Source: Amphibalanus amphitrite (Eukaryota; Arthropoda; Thecostraca; Balanomorpha; Balanidae). Taken from it: 64,000 nucleotides of DNA. Numbering within the stretch: the first letter of the stretch is position 1; each line of letters starts with the position of its first letter. The position numbers and the translations under genes were made by a program. Location of the stretch: the NCBI RefSeq assembly GCF_019059575.1, contig NW_024882307.1, positions 186,001 to 250,000 on the forward strand, in the 5' to 3' direction. This document shows positions 11,883 to 23,411 of the stretch, in pieces. A model generated the notes under the pieces. It was not told the DNA's origin and did no database searches. It saw only the letters and a program-made list of their open reading frames with translations.

Positions 11883-12531
11883 TACGGAGCGAGCGAAGCG
11901 AGCGTAGTCTTTCCTTAGATTAACGGAAATTTCTGAGTATGAGCGGCCGGCCGTGGTCACGCTTTTGCGAGGCTTATATCTCAGCAACCACTTGACCGAT
12001 TTACACGCGGTAATTTTTGTAGGGTAGCTTCATTCCTTCTACCAAGTATTGGACTATTCCCGATGCATGTGGGTGACCCATTATGCACGTGCCACGTGCA
12101 AAACGAAGAGGTGTCAGTTTTGTAATTGTTGCAATATCTCGGTAACTACTTGGCCGATTGCGCTGAAAGTTGGCATGTAGGTAAGCACTCACTAGGCACT
12201 GCATATACATGTGCCAGAGTTTGGGTGCTGCTGCACGTGCGCACGTGCAGGGGTCGTTTCCAGATCTCGGGAACGGCTGGACCGATTGCGCTCAAATTTG
12301 GTACACGGTTAGGGACCGGTTAGTAGTGTGCCGTGCACAAGTCAGTTGGGACCCATTTTGCACGTGCGCACGTGCAGGGTGTCGCTTCCAGATCTCGAGA
12401 ACGGCTGGGCCGATTGTGCCCAAATTTGGCACATCGCTAGAGACCAGTTAGTAGGGTGCCGTGCACAAGTCAGTTGGAGGTACCCCTCGCAATTTCGCAC
12501 GTGCAAGGCCCACCCTCTCGCTCGCTCCGTT
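11883..12531. mobile_element. Inverted-end element with four tandem units carrying CACGTG
   Basis: The left end TACGGAGCGAGCGAAGCGAG is matched in reverse complement by the right end CTCGCTCGCTCCGTTA. Between them lie four related units of about 120-150 bp, starting near 11969, 12130, 12250 and 12378. Each begins with ATATCTC or AGATCTC, continues with a CGATT-containing block, and ends in GCACGTGC palindromes. No protein is encoded. I read it as a non-autonomous DNA element with an internal minisatellite. The superfamily is unknown. Confidence 0.55.
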
Positions 12532-13530
12532 AGTCGCCCCAAAAGGCGTTATACTGGTTTTACAAGGACAGAGCCCCCGATAAGCGAAGCTTGTTGCGTT
12601 GACCCTGCCCTCTACCCTGCCCTCTACCCCTATACCCCTAACAAAAAAAAATGGTAAGAGGAGACACCATTCACTTTCGGGATAAGCAGAGCATTGTCTT
12701 TAAACATGAATTTCTTTTGAAGTTATGTTTGATTGTCAGTTCCACTTCCCCTTTCTCCCGACCTTACGTGTTGTAGGTATCCTAGCGAAAACATCTAAAA
12801 ATTATTCAGGATCCCTATAGCGTTCAGTGATTCAAATTTGCATGTTGTTCATGCAGTTTTCTAATGGCTGGACACCTCTATAACTCCAGCCACCCGTCCC
12901 ATTCCCCAGTGGCGCCAAGCTCGGAGGACCATTTGTCTGTGCCGTGGAGCGTCCGTCGGCGACCGCCGGCCGGCTGGAAGTGATTTCCCCCGTAACGGAG
13001 TCGGCCCGACCGCCGGTATGTGAAGGCGCGCTCGTCGCCGCCGGCCACCCGCCGGCCGTTTTCCGTTTTTCGTTCGGTGGAGGCGCGAGTGGCTAACTGG
13101 AGGCGGGCTGGATAGTTCGGCTCTCGGCCGCCAGAGGCACTGTGCTCGGGAGGTGTTCATGCCAACGACCTCATTCCAGTGACCCATATGAGAGCCAGCC
13201 TTCCCGCGACCTTGCCGGATAGAGCTCACTGACCTCAAATGACCTGGCGCTTCCCGGTGACCTGGTAAGCCTCAGATACTCTGCAGTAGTTCAGGAAGTT
13301 GAGCTTTTTGCGAATATATCTCTGATGCCTTATGGCTTCGGCTCGAACAGATTGAACTGGGTCTCTATCGGTCTGTGAGAATTGGCTGAATGAAAAGCCG
13401 AGTCTAATGGGATAAACGAGAGCTGAGGTGTGCGTTTGCTGTGTTGGAAGTGTGGTATGTTTGAGCACTTTGTGTGAGCTGGATTTACTTGTTTAATCCC
13501 GAGTTTCTCTGGAATTTTAATATCCCAAAC
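12532..13530. other. Intergenic, nothing recognised
   Basis: No frame looks coding. A GC-rich patch at 12890-13160 has open frames on both strands without known motifs. Confidence 0.45.
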
Positions 13531-13534
13531 CTAC

Positions 13535-14699
13535 CCTCGCCCCGTTGGGGGGGGGGGGGCAATTTGCCCCCCCCCCTGCAGTTTTTTCTGGATAGCAAAA
13601 AAACGGCGGCGCAAATTTTCAATACCTTCCCGGGCATCAATTTGACACCTTCACACCAAATTTCAAGTCTTAGGTCACCTTAGGTCAGGAGTTATCGAGG
13701 TCAAACTGAGGTCATGTTCGAGCAAAAATGAGCAAAAAACATGCAATATTGAAACGCTCACCAAATCTACAGTTCCCAAGCAATTCCAAAGTTCTTTATA
13801 TGGTCTAGTAGACAAAAAGCGGCGCTACAAAACTGTTATCTCGGATTTTCAAAATTTTGGGTTTTTGACCCCCAAAAATTCAAAAAATTGATTTTTTTAG
13901 AAAAAAAAACTAAAAAATCCCCCAAAAAATCCGAATTTCGAAAAACCGGAACATATGTGATAGTCCCTGCGCTCTTCTATATACATGCCAAATTTCAGAT
14001 TGATATCTCGTTTTTTAGCCAAGGTATAGCAAACTGTTCAAAAATGATGACGTCAAATTTTTTAACTTAATTTTTAGCGATTCTAGACCACGTAGGGAAA
14101 CACAAAGACCACCATTGAACTCCTCGTGACGAGCTGCATCGAATCAAAACCCATGTTTTATGCAAAAATATCAACTTTGAAATTTGACCTAATTTTACCT
14201 GACCTTGACCTGACCTTGACCTGCCCTTGGCCAAAACGTGACCTAAGCTGGCCCAAAAGGCTGCCTGACCCACATAATCGCATTTGTCATGTAAAATGGA
14301 CCATAAAACATGTATTACATGACACTTTCATATTGTGACCCCCCAGTGACCTGACCTTTGTGACCTTTGTGATCAGTGACCTCAAATAGCAAAATATGTG
14401 TTTGAAGAACATTTCCCCATCGATGATTTTCAATGAAATGCATTTTACTCGATTTTACAACGCATTTCTTGAAATTCCTGTAAACGGTGAAAATTCGATC
14501 TTTGACCTGACCTGTGACGTCATCGGTTTGACCTAGGTCAATAAAATTGGGCCACAAGGTAGCTCCCTGATAGGGCTATCCAACACCGTTTGCCGCTTGT
14601 CGCTAGGTTGCGTGGTTCTCGAGATCTTGGGGGGGGGGCAAATTGCCCCCCCCCCCCCCAACAGGGCGCGTTGCTCGGCAGAGCCCAACGGGGCGCGGG
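13535..14699. mobile_element. TTAA-type non-autonomous DNA element (family A)
   Basis: The ends are inverted (CCTCGCCCCGTTGGG on the left, CCCAACGGGGCGCGGG on the right). The flanks CTAC and TTAG look like decayed TTAA-type target sites. Next to each end is a hairpin made of a G run, a short AT-containing loop (CAATTTG or CAAATTG) and a C run. The body matches the element at 42852-44026 over most of its length and holds many TGACCT words (about 14190-14225, 14340-14390, 14500-14540). TTAA duplication and ends starting CCC are features of the piggyBac superfamily. No transposase is present. Confidence 0.7.
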
Positions 14700-15148
14700 T
14701 TAGCCCTTAGGATCAAACTATCTTCATTCTGATCATACTTCTCTGTCTGACTCTGGACTGAAGGCTATCCCACCAGCTTACCGGTAAAGGCAACACCAAC
14801 AGGAGTATGTTATTTCGAGGTGACCATTTTAGCGGCTGGGTGGCCTGTCCCACCGTGACACCTGTCCCAATAGTATGGACTCATTGGCTGCCGCGGAGCT
14901 TCAGTTGGTGGTCGAATCAGTGCAATCTTTCCCATTCTGTTTCTTCTCGTCCCATGTCCCTGAAATGGTCCGAAATTCATTTGACGCATTTTTCGGCAGT
15001 CAGAATCGTCCGCTTCATCATGGACGATGCTTGGAACTATGAAAATGTTCACGGCTGAAGTCATCTCGTTGCCTAAATGCTCGTGAATGCTTCGCTGTAT
15101 AAAACATATATTTGGTTTTGCTGTGAAAAAAAAATGTTCACCGTTTAA

Positions 15149-16024
15149 CCCTATTAGTGGCAGGGGGGTTGTTTTTATCCACCCCTCAGGTTTTTCGGGA
15201 ATATCTCCGAAACCGCTGAAGCTACGATGCTGAAATTTTCTGACTTTTCCTTAAACTAAATTGGGCACATTCCCTGAAAATTTCAAGTTCATAACTTTAC
15301 CAGGGGCGGCTCCAGAGCACTGGGAATTGGGGGTCCTATTCGTGAAGCGAGTCATTTGGGCGAAGATCACGATGCTGCACCAGTTTTACGAACAGTGAAT
15401 GAAAGGTATCATGTGATAACATATACAAAGTTATTGTGCATCCTCTTTTGACACGTTTTTGTTATAATAGGCGGATCCAGGCGTCCAAAAAGGGGGGTTA
15501 TTTTTTACCTCCCAACATAGGTGCCCTGACACCGCCTATGCATGACCAATACAATTTTAGTCATTCTCTCATAATAAAATTGTAACATAACAAGACCATT
15601 GCCACCCTTTTTAGAAACAGTACCAACAAAAACCTTATTTACTATACTTTTTGTGTACCCCCAATCTCAATGATCTGTATCCGCCTATGATTTTTGAAAA
15701 TGCATATTTTTAGGATCCATGTGAATTCCTGGTTCATTCTCTATCGATCGGCAAATGTTGCGTTAAGATTGGTTCAGAAACCTGGCCGTGATAAACAGTC
15801 TAAAATGTATCTGCAATTTGCCCGTTTTACCCCCCTCTACCCCCCTATTGACATTTTTTAATTTTATTTTTTTTTTTAGAAATGTAGATCTCGTTGAGCC
15901 AAATCGAATGCCGTTTGAATTTTGAAAATCGGCCGGTTAGATCTCGAGATATCAAGGGGGGTCGTAAACAGCCCCCCCCCCCTGCCACTAATATGGGGTA
16001 GCCAGGAGCCTGCCACTAATAGGG
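15149..16024. mobile_element. piggyBac-like MITE with perfect TTAA flanks (family B)
   Basis: Perfect 16-bp terminal inverted repeats (CCCTATTAGTGGCAGG) are flanked by TTAA on both sides (15145-15148 and 16025-16028). A G-run/C-run pair lies inside each end. The 876-bp body encodes no protein. The exact TTAA duplication and CCC start fit the piggyBac superfamily. Confidence 0.8.
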
Positions 16025-17811
16025 TTAATCTCTGTCCCTCTGAGGGCCTCTACGTTCGGTTTCGTTACCGAGTCTAAAGGTCATGTCCTGCGCTTTACAT
16101 GTCACTACGATGACTGCAAATGCTCTGAATAGTACTATGCGAAGCCGGTTATTCCTGTTCAACCACTTTCAATCCTATCCTTTCTGTGCCCTGGCGGCGA
16201 GTGATCACGATACACTGAATGTGGCTTGAAAAACGTGTTCCTTACAGGTTGGGCAGGTTTTGGCGGCAGATATCCCGGTCAATGCCATATCACAAACACA
16301 AAAAGTGAGCTCAAGACTAAAACAGTGACCATCCCTCGTTTGTTCCTTTTGTTTTCAGCTGCTATCTGAAATGTCTTGAACACAGGCAAAATGTGTTAAC
16401 TTGCAGATATGCTGTTTTTGAAATGCTTACGTGCGTTTTGCAGTTATGCAAAAAAGGCTCTGCAGTGTTGTCTCTGACTTCATTTCTGAAGAAATAGGTA
16501 ATTTTTCTGGTATATTATGGGCAAGTCGTTCTTTCCGTTACGGCTCGAATATCTTGCGACATATCTAATTAAAACATTCCAGAGACATCAGACCCACATC
16601 TCATCCAGAAATGCATTTACTCAAGCAAGCATGACACAGCCATTGTTAATAGCTTCGTGTTCGTGTTCCATTTTGTTGAACGTGGTTTTTCTTTTCTATG
16701 CCTTATCATTGCATGGATACAGCAAGGTCCGATTTCAACTGGTCACCGACGCATAAAGCTGCGAAGAGAGATGTCCCCTGACACGACGGGTCACGGAACA
16801 CAGACGTGCATTATCCTAGCGTTTGGCGCGGCACGGCACGACCCGACTCGTCCCCGCACGGCACGGCACCGCAGTGGAACCCGAGACAGGTGGTGATCGC
16901 GCGCAGTGCGGTCGCAGGATAGCGAACTGATACCGCCGCCCGGGCAGTGGATAACGGTTCGAGGCCGGAGCCGGGGCCGGAGCCGGAGCCAGCCGCACTC
17001 CGGCCCCGCTCCGGCTCTCCGCCGGCCGCCTCCAGCACCCATGACCGATGTAGGTTACCGTCGTTTGAATGAGCATTCAACGGCACATTTTCCGAGTCGC
17101 GGCACTCATGTTAATCGGCTTTCCGTCGACCAGATGTGATGGCCCGTCTTTGGCCTGATTTTGGGCCTGATTCTGGAGGACCATTTTAGATTCGAACATC
17201 GGAGACGATCTTAGCGATCAGGTTTATTGTCGAAGTGATGGAGACTTATGATGGTCGGGCTCATTCGGCATTCTGTGAGCATGACGGGAGAATTTAAAAG
17301 TCCGCCGATTCAATGATCATAAACATACATTGGTGCTGGCGACGTCACTATGTGCTCACTCGGTCGGAGTTTCAAATCTGACCCACTCAATCACGCGGAC
17401 CCTCTCCATCACTGCGCAGCCGAGCGGGACCGTTACACCCTGCGTTCGTCTCCGTCCCGAATCGGTAAAAACGCCCGGAGACGGGTGCTTTTTCCAGCGC
17501 TGGATTCCAGCCGGCGTCTCTGTCGGCTTCCCGCCGCCCGGGGGTGACCGAGAGCCTCCGGGTCCAGTGGCGATTTGACCCGCATCCACTGCTGAGTCCC
17601 GAACGACTGCCGTCCAAACCGACTGAGCTCGGGGGCACAGAGACGGTGTCGGATTTGACTTTGAGAGGTCCGTGTCCCGGTGATCAGGTGGAAGAGTATG
17701 TATGGGCGGGACGCCGGCGTTTACTTGAGGATTCGATGGGTGGAGGCAAAAAGTTGATTGGATGGAGGATAGAGTGACTAACAGAGAGAAAGAGGTGACG
17801 GAAGGAGGAGA

Positions 17812-17993
<182 letters not shown>

Positions 17994-19590
17994 CGAAAAT
18001 GAGAAGGACACGAAGCAAGGAGGAGAGAAATGATGGGAAAGTGTGGAAAGATGGGAAGGAGTGGAACAAATAAAAGGAATCGGAGGAGAAGAAACAACAG
18101 TTCAACATTTCAAAAGGTGCAAAGCAGTGACATTTAGGACAACAAAATGAGTTAATTGTATGTAGTTAATCAAAATTAAAAGAAAAAGAATGATGAAAGA
18201 TATTGTAGTTACTTCAAAGAAATCTGCTTTTTTGTTAGGTTGCCACGCGTTCACTATACTGTCGTGTTATGCATCTGTCGATAAAAACGTCTCTACCCCA
18301 CAATTCCTCCACAATCCGGTTTACCTTATCATGCCACTCCGCGAAGTCACTACCGCACTTACCACGACGGCACCGCATGAAATTAGCACCAACCCTCTGG
18401 CGACCGCAGCACAGCACAGGTAGCCACGTTCGAACGGTTTCGAACAGGCGACTCAGTCTGCGGTGAACGATCAGAGTGTCTGTGTGCGGGGTGAATGAGC
18501 CCAGACACTGGATAATCCCGTACTGATGGATTGGACGTCATCGGCGGACCGCAGGATCGAGGTAGCGTCGCGCAGAAGGGAGTGGAGGGCGCGGTCCGTT
18601 GGAGGGAGCCGTTATGCATAAGGTTACTGTCTAAACATTTGTATGCGTCCATCGCTGCACCTCCTGCCTCGGACATGAAGTTATATACCTAAGTCGAAAA
18701 ATTTATTACATAAAAATGTTACAAAGGCAAACTTAACCGAGTACTTCTATTATTCTATACTAACTAATATGCGTCCAGAATAAAAACACTTTGTCAATCA
18801 ACTTTGATATCAGTATTCCTACTGGTTCCATTCAATGGAGCTGCCAATTTGCAAGTGGCAAAAGAGTTTAATTAAAAGCTACGCTCAGAAGTTACACCAA
18901 TGTTTGATCACAGCTTAAATGCAGCAGAATCGAGCTAATGAAACAAGTTTTACGCAGGCATAAAACAAGTCTCAGGCGTTTTGGACGAACTTTCGCCCTG
19001 TTTTGTTTCAATGGCTCATGTATAAGCTTTGCGAATCACATTCACTATTTCGACTAGCCGCTGTTATTTCAGCAGTCTGACTTTTGTCGCGACTCGTTGC
19101 ACCGTTACACTCAATGAACACCTTTCGTCTTCACTTCCTCTCCGCATACCGGCAGCGAAAGTTACCCACGGCGAGCACCGAACCCACCTTCCCTAGACCG
19201 GACACGCGACCGCCGCGCTGCCGCCGCGGCGCCAGGTCATGTCACCGGGTCTCCGGTAACACGGCTTCCCATCGCGGCGCCGTCCTGAGCCTTCCGCCCT
19301 CCGACCGCGGCCGTAAAAATCCCGCCGGCGGCGGCGGCGCGGCTCCGATTCATTGAGCGGCGCCCGGGGCGACCAGCGCCGCTGTCCCCTAGGTCAGAGG
19401 TCAGGGGTCAGCCGGGTGGCTCGTCTGCCGCCGCGGGCGACGTCCGCCGGCTGCTGCTGCCCCACTGACCCGACACGAGCGGACGTGGCGACCCGTGTAC
19501 TGTTAGAGACCGGCGCCGCTCCCAGCCGCCTCTGCGGCTCCGGAGGGATCGCTGGATGGGGAGGGAGGGCCACAGAATCCTGTCGAGAGT

Positions 19591-19935
19591 AGCCTGAGAG
19601 AACCAGACCAGCCTCAGAGAACCAGACCAGCCTCAGAAGCCAAGACCAGCCTCAGAGAACCAGACCAGCTTCAGAGACCCAGTCAAGCCCCAGAAACTCG
19701 GACAGGCAGGCCTCAGCGACCCGACCCAGCCCTTGCAGTACCAGCCCTCAGCCCCACTCCCGGCTCGAGCCCCAGTCCAGTCCTAGTCTAGCCCCAGTCT
19801 CAGTCCTGCTCTAATCTTGCCCCAGTCCAGTCCCAGTCCTAGCCCAGCCAAGCCCCAGCCCCAGCCCCGGACCAATCCCATCCCAGTCCTAGTCGCATTT
19901 GCAGTCTCAGCCAGCTCCAGCGCCAGTCCAGCTCC
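19591..19935. repeat. CCAGACCAGCCTCAGAGAA minisatellite grading into CCAGTC repeats
   Basis: The first part has four or five copies of a 19-bp unit (CCAGACCAGCCTCAGAGAA with variants). The rest is a looser array of CCCAGTC, CCAGCC and CCAGTCCTAG words. It has a strong strand bias towards pyrimidines plus AG and no coding features. Confidence 0.85.
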
Positions 19936-20622
19936 AGCGCCTTACCATCATTGACGTGAAAATAAGGTCAGTCAACTAGCGACCAATCTGACTAATGACA
20001 CGCTTCGTAGCCTTTAGAATTGGTCCGCCTTATTCCAAGACGGATACGGCGAATAACTGATAATGGCTTCACGTGAAATCCACAGCGGTGATTGTAGGGC
20101 GGCACACATTCATTCCTTTTAGACTTCTTGGACCTTTTTCAAGTGGTCCTGCTATTTCATGCAAATTATTTAGGTGTTGGCCAAAATATGAGTGGTTGGT
20201 ACGCTAATTTACGGGAAATATGTCAGTAGAAAGTGGGACAGCACTACAAATTGCCCTGGTCAAATAATATCTCCTATGTCTTGAGCTCAAGTGGCCTCAC
20301 GTGTTCCAAAGCATTTGAGCTTGTGTATGCCTGTCTTGGTCCGTCATCGGTGAGAGATGTGCTCGAAAGCGATTCGGTTGTCCTTCCCCGCTTTAGTTAA
20401 TAATTGACCCAGCTAGTCATCGGAAATGTCGGAGCCCGGATCACAGCGTTTTGACAGCCAATCACGCCGATATTTGTTCCGTTTCTAAGCTTTTTGCTGG
20501 ATATAGGGAATGTCGATTGTGGATTGCTCTTGATCGTCAATACATACATACATACATACAAGCTTTCACTAGCGAGCTCCTCGCTAATTTCGGAACACTA
20601 AGGTGTGTGTTGCGCGTGTATA

Positions 20623-21568
20623 GGGGAGAGCGGGGTCAAATGTAACACGGGGCAATTGTAACAGTGTTAATAATTCATAAACTTACCAATAGAATGAGCT
20701 GATGTTCAGACCGAAAATGCGTAATTCTATACTGCCTTTCTCAACGGAGTTTGAAGCGAAAGTGCCGGGTATGTCGATGGCTGTGCACAGTAATGTGTTT
20801 TTGGGAGCATTTTGTAAATTTTTATACCGTTATATTTGATTAGCTCATTCCCGCCATTGAAAAGATATCGACTTCAGACTTTGTGTAAGTGTTGGCAGGC
20901 TTGTTGTCCATTAATTGAAAGCATTAAATGCTGTACATGCAACATCTTTTTGCGCCAGTTTCGTCTAAAATATGTCAAGGCGCGACGGGGACAATTGTAA
21001 CATTTTTGCAGGGGTCAAATGTAACAGGTTATAGGTCAGTGGCCATTATGTCGAAGTCGTCAAATTTTCAAGGGAGATGAAATATTGCTAGAATTAAGAG
21101 AACTGTAAGTTTTGTCGCAATCAGCAGCTTTTTACGTGATTTATTTGCGAAAAACCGAGGGAGAGGAGGTCCATCCAACCCCTGTATAAGTGCGAGGTTT
21201 TAAGCCTTTTTTCCTGAGAAGAACCGTCCCCACCAAATCTGGGAAGATGAACAAGTGTTCAATACTTTTGTTAAATCAAAGTTTTGGAAAAAATTGTGTT
21301 GCTGTAGCCTGTAAATTAACATGTTACAATTGTCCCCGGGGGGGTGTTACTTTTGACCCCGTATCTGGGGTGAATTGTAACAGCTGAATTGACTTTTTCG
21401 GACAACAATTTTGACCCGAAAAAGAAGTTATTTCGGAAATGTTTTAACTACATTTTAAAGACAAAACATCATAGTTTCTGAAAATAAAAGAAAGAGCTTT
21501 ATAACTGCAAACATGTTTGCACCAGATGATAAAATGCAAAAAATGTTACAATTGACCCCGTTCTCCCC
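20623..21568. mobile_element. TA-flanked MITE with GGGGAGARCGGGG ends
   Basis: The left end GGGGAGAGCGGGGTCAA and the right end TTGACCCCGTTCTCCCC are inverted repeats flanked by TA (20621-20622 and 21569-21570). Words of the type TGTAACA next to GGGG or CAATT recur at least six times inside, on both strands, mostly near the ends but also mid-element. This looks like a subterminal array of transposase-binding sites. No transposase is encoded. TA duplication points to the Tc1/mariner group, though the end sequence is not one I can place. Confidence 0.7.
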
Positions 21569-21570
21569 TA

Positions 21571-22414
21571 TTTGCGCTGCTGCTTTTGCAGCCAACTGAT
21601 AGAGCACGACCAATTGGATTTGTGATCCATGTAAATGATCGGTGACCTGACTTTGGCCTGAAGTAGCCCTATGTGACCACAATGGAAGTTTTGAACCTCT
21701 TATTCCACTAAAAGTTATGATATGTCATGTCGTTACGATAAACCAAGGCCGGTGACCTGATGTTGACCTTGAATAATAGGTATCACGTCACGTAGGTCAC
21801 TCAACAGCATGTCAATTACATATGGGTGGGTATTGGGTAACTTTTCATCAACTAGAATTGTTTGCTGATCTGTTTTCTGTTTCTTCTAAAGTCTCACTGA
21901 TCGAGCCGGAACCGTTTCCTGTTGATCGCCAATAGCTCCGCGAGGCGCGGGCTGATAAGAACCGGGTGGTGGTGGACAAAAAATAAACTCATAAATGTCG
22001 ATTGTTTCCATAGGTATGTATTCCCGCCTCAAGCAACGTCAAATCAAACTACAGAAACCTGTGCTTCTTTCATTATATTACAGCCTCAATGCTTAGTCAA
22101 CCAAAACAGCTAACAAATCCCAGGAATTTCGACAAGAACAACGAACTGGCACCCATCGGCGTTGCGTCGGCGATTGCAGTGTCATCTAGGCGGTGCCTCT
22201 ACTTCTGTCCGTTGCCGCCAGAGGCGCCACCTGAGGGTGAGGAGGGTCGCGAGTCGGTGCCGCCGGCAGCGAGCGTGAGCTTCGTATCCCAGTTGCGAAA
22301 TCTGGAAAGCGGGGTAGGCTGACGTAAGTGATGTAACGTTACGTCAGACTCAAAGCGGACCCAGTCCAAATATTTTAGACATGGTATGCACGTGATGGAA
22401 TGCGCAGCTAGAAA
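21571..22414. other. Intergenic, nothing recognised
   Basis: A few TGACCT words (21640-21800), a short GC-rich frame at 22140-22320 without motifs, and otherwise unremarkable AT-rich sequence. Confidence 0.4.
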
Positions 22415-22418
22415 TTAA

Positions 22419-23407
22419 CCCGCGCACCGACGGGGGTCTGCGCCAACTTAGTACCGACGGGGGGGGGGGGGCGGATGACCGCCCCCCCCCCTGAGATCTC
22501 GAGAACGAAGCAAGATAGCGACAAGCGGTAAACGGCATCGGATACGCACGGTCAAGATCTACAACTTTTACTAAGGTCATTTTCAGGTCAGGTCAAAGAT
22601 GACGTCACAGGGGTCGAAAAAGTCAAAATGGCGGCGCTAAATATGGAGAGAGTTTTTCTCGAATAACTTTCGAATTAGTCAAGATAGGAACAAACTAAGG
22701 GCATCATCGTGATCCTCTTGTCAATCCGCATCGAATGATATATATGTTGACCTCGAAAGGTCAAGGTCAAAGGTTGACCTCAGGTCACGTGACCTCGAGG
22801 TCATCATCTATATCATTCGATGCGTCTTGACGAGCTGAACACAATGAGACCATCCACGCGTCTGTATCTTGTTCCTGTACGGAGTTATTGGCCAAAAACC
22901 TTTGGTGACCTTTGATGACGTCACATGACCTCACAGCTGCCCAACAGCAAAACAGACCTCAAGGTAGTGAAGGTTGATCGTAAATGAAGTCATGTATGGT
23001 ATATGGGGCCATTCCGACCCGTTTTAGTGGTAAAAACAGGGAGTTGATTTTTCCCCCATTGACTTATAATGGGGAGGTCGCGAAATTGACCTGACCTTAG
23101 GTCACCGATATCAAAATTCCGAGATATACAAATTGTAGCTACTAATGACCTAATAACATCCTGCGACTTTCAAAGGCCTCCAACATCTACTGTAGCTCTG
23201 GCACGGTGACAAAGTTGCAAAAAAGTGACTTGAGGTTGGGTCATTCAAAGTGACCTGGTGACCTGACCTTAAAAGGTAGGAGGTTCAAACTTGCACACCA
23301 TGTGTAAAATTGATAAGGGAATAGTCATACCAAATTTCGCGGCGCTACGCGCCGCGGTTTTCCCGCTATTCGCGAAAAACCTCAGGGCCCCCCCGTCGGT
23401 GCGCGGG
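22419..23407. mobile_element. piggyBac-like MITE with TTAA flanks, rich in AGGTCA half-sites (family C)
   Basis: The ends CCCGCGCACCGACGGGGG and CCCCCGTCGGTGCGCGGG are perfect inverted repeats flanked by TTAA (22415-22418 and 23408-23411). A G-run/C-run hairpin lies just inside the left end. The body contains more than a dozen AGGTCA or TGACCT words. The densest block is 22747-22803, with direct, inverted and everted pairs including two adjacent AGGTCA and AGGTCA-CG-TGACCT. It shares blocks with the elements at 41860-44130 and 55507-60114. No protein is encoded. Confidence 0.8.
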
Positions 23408-23411
23408 TTAA

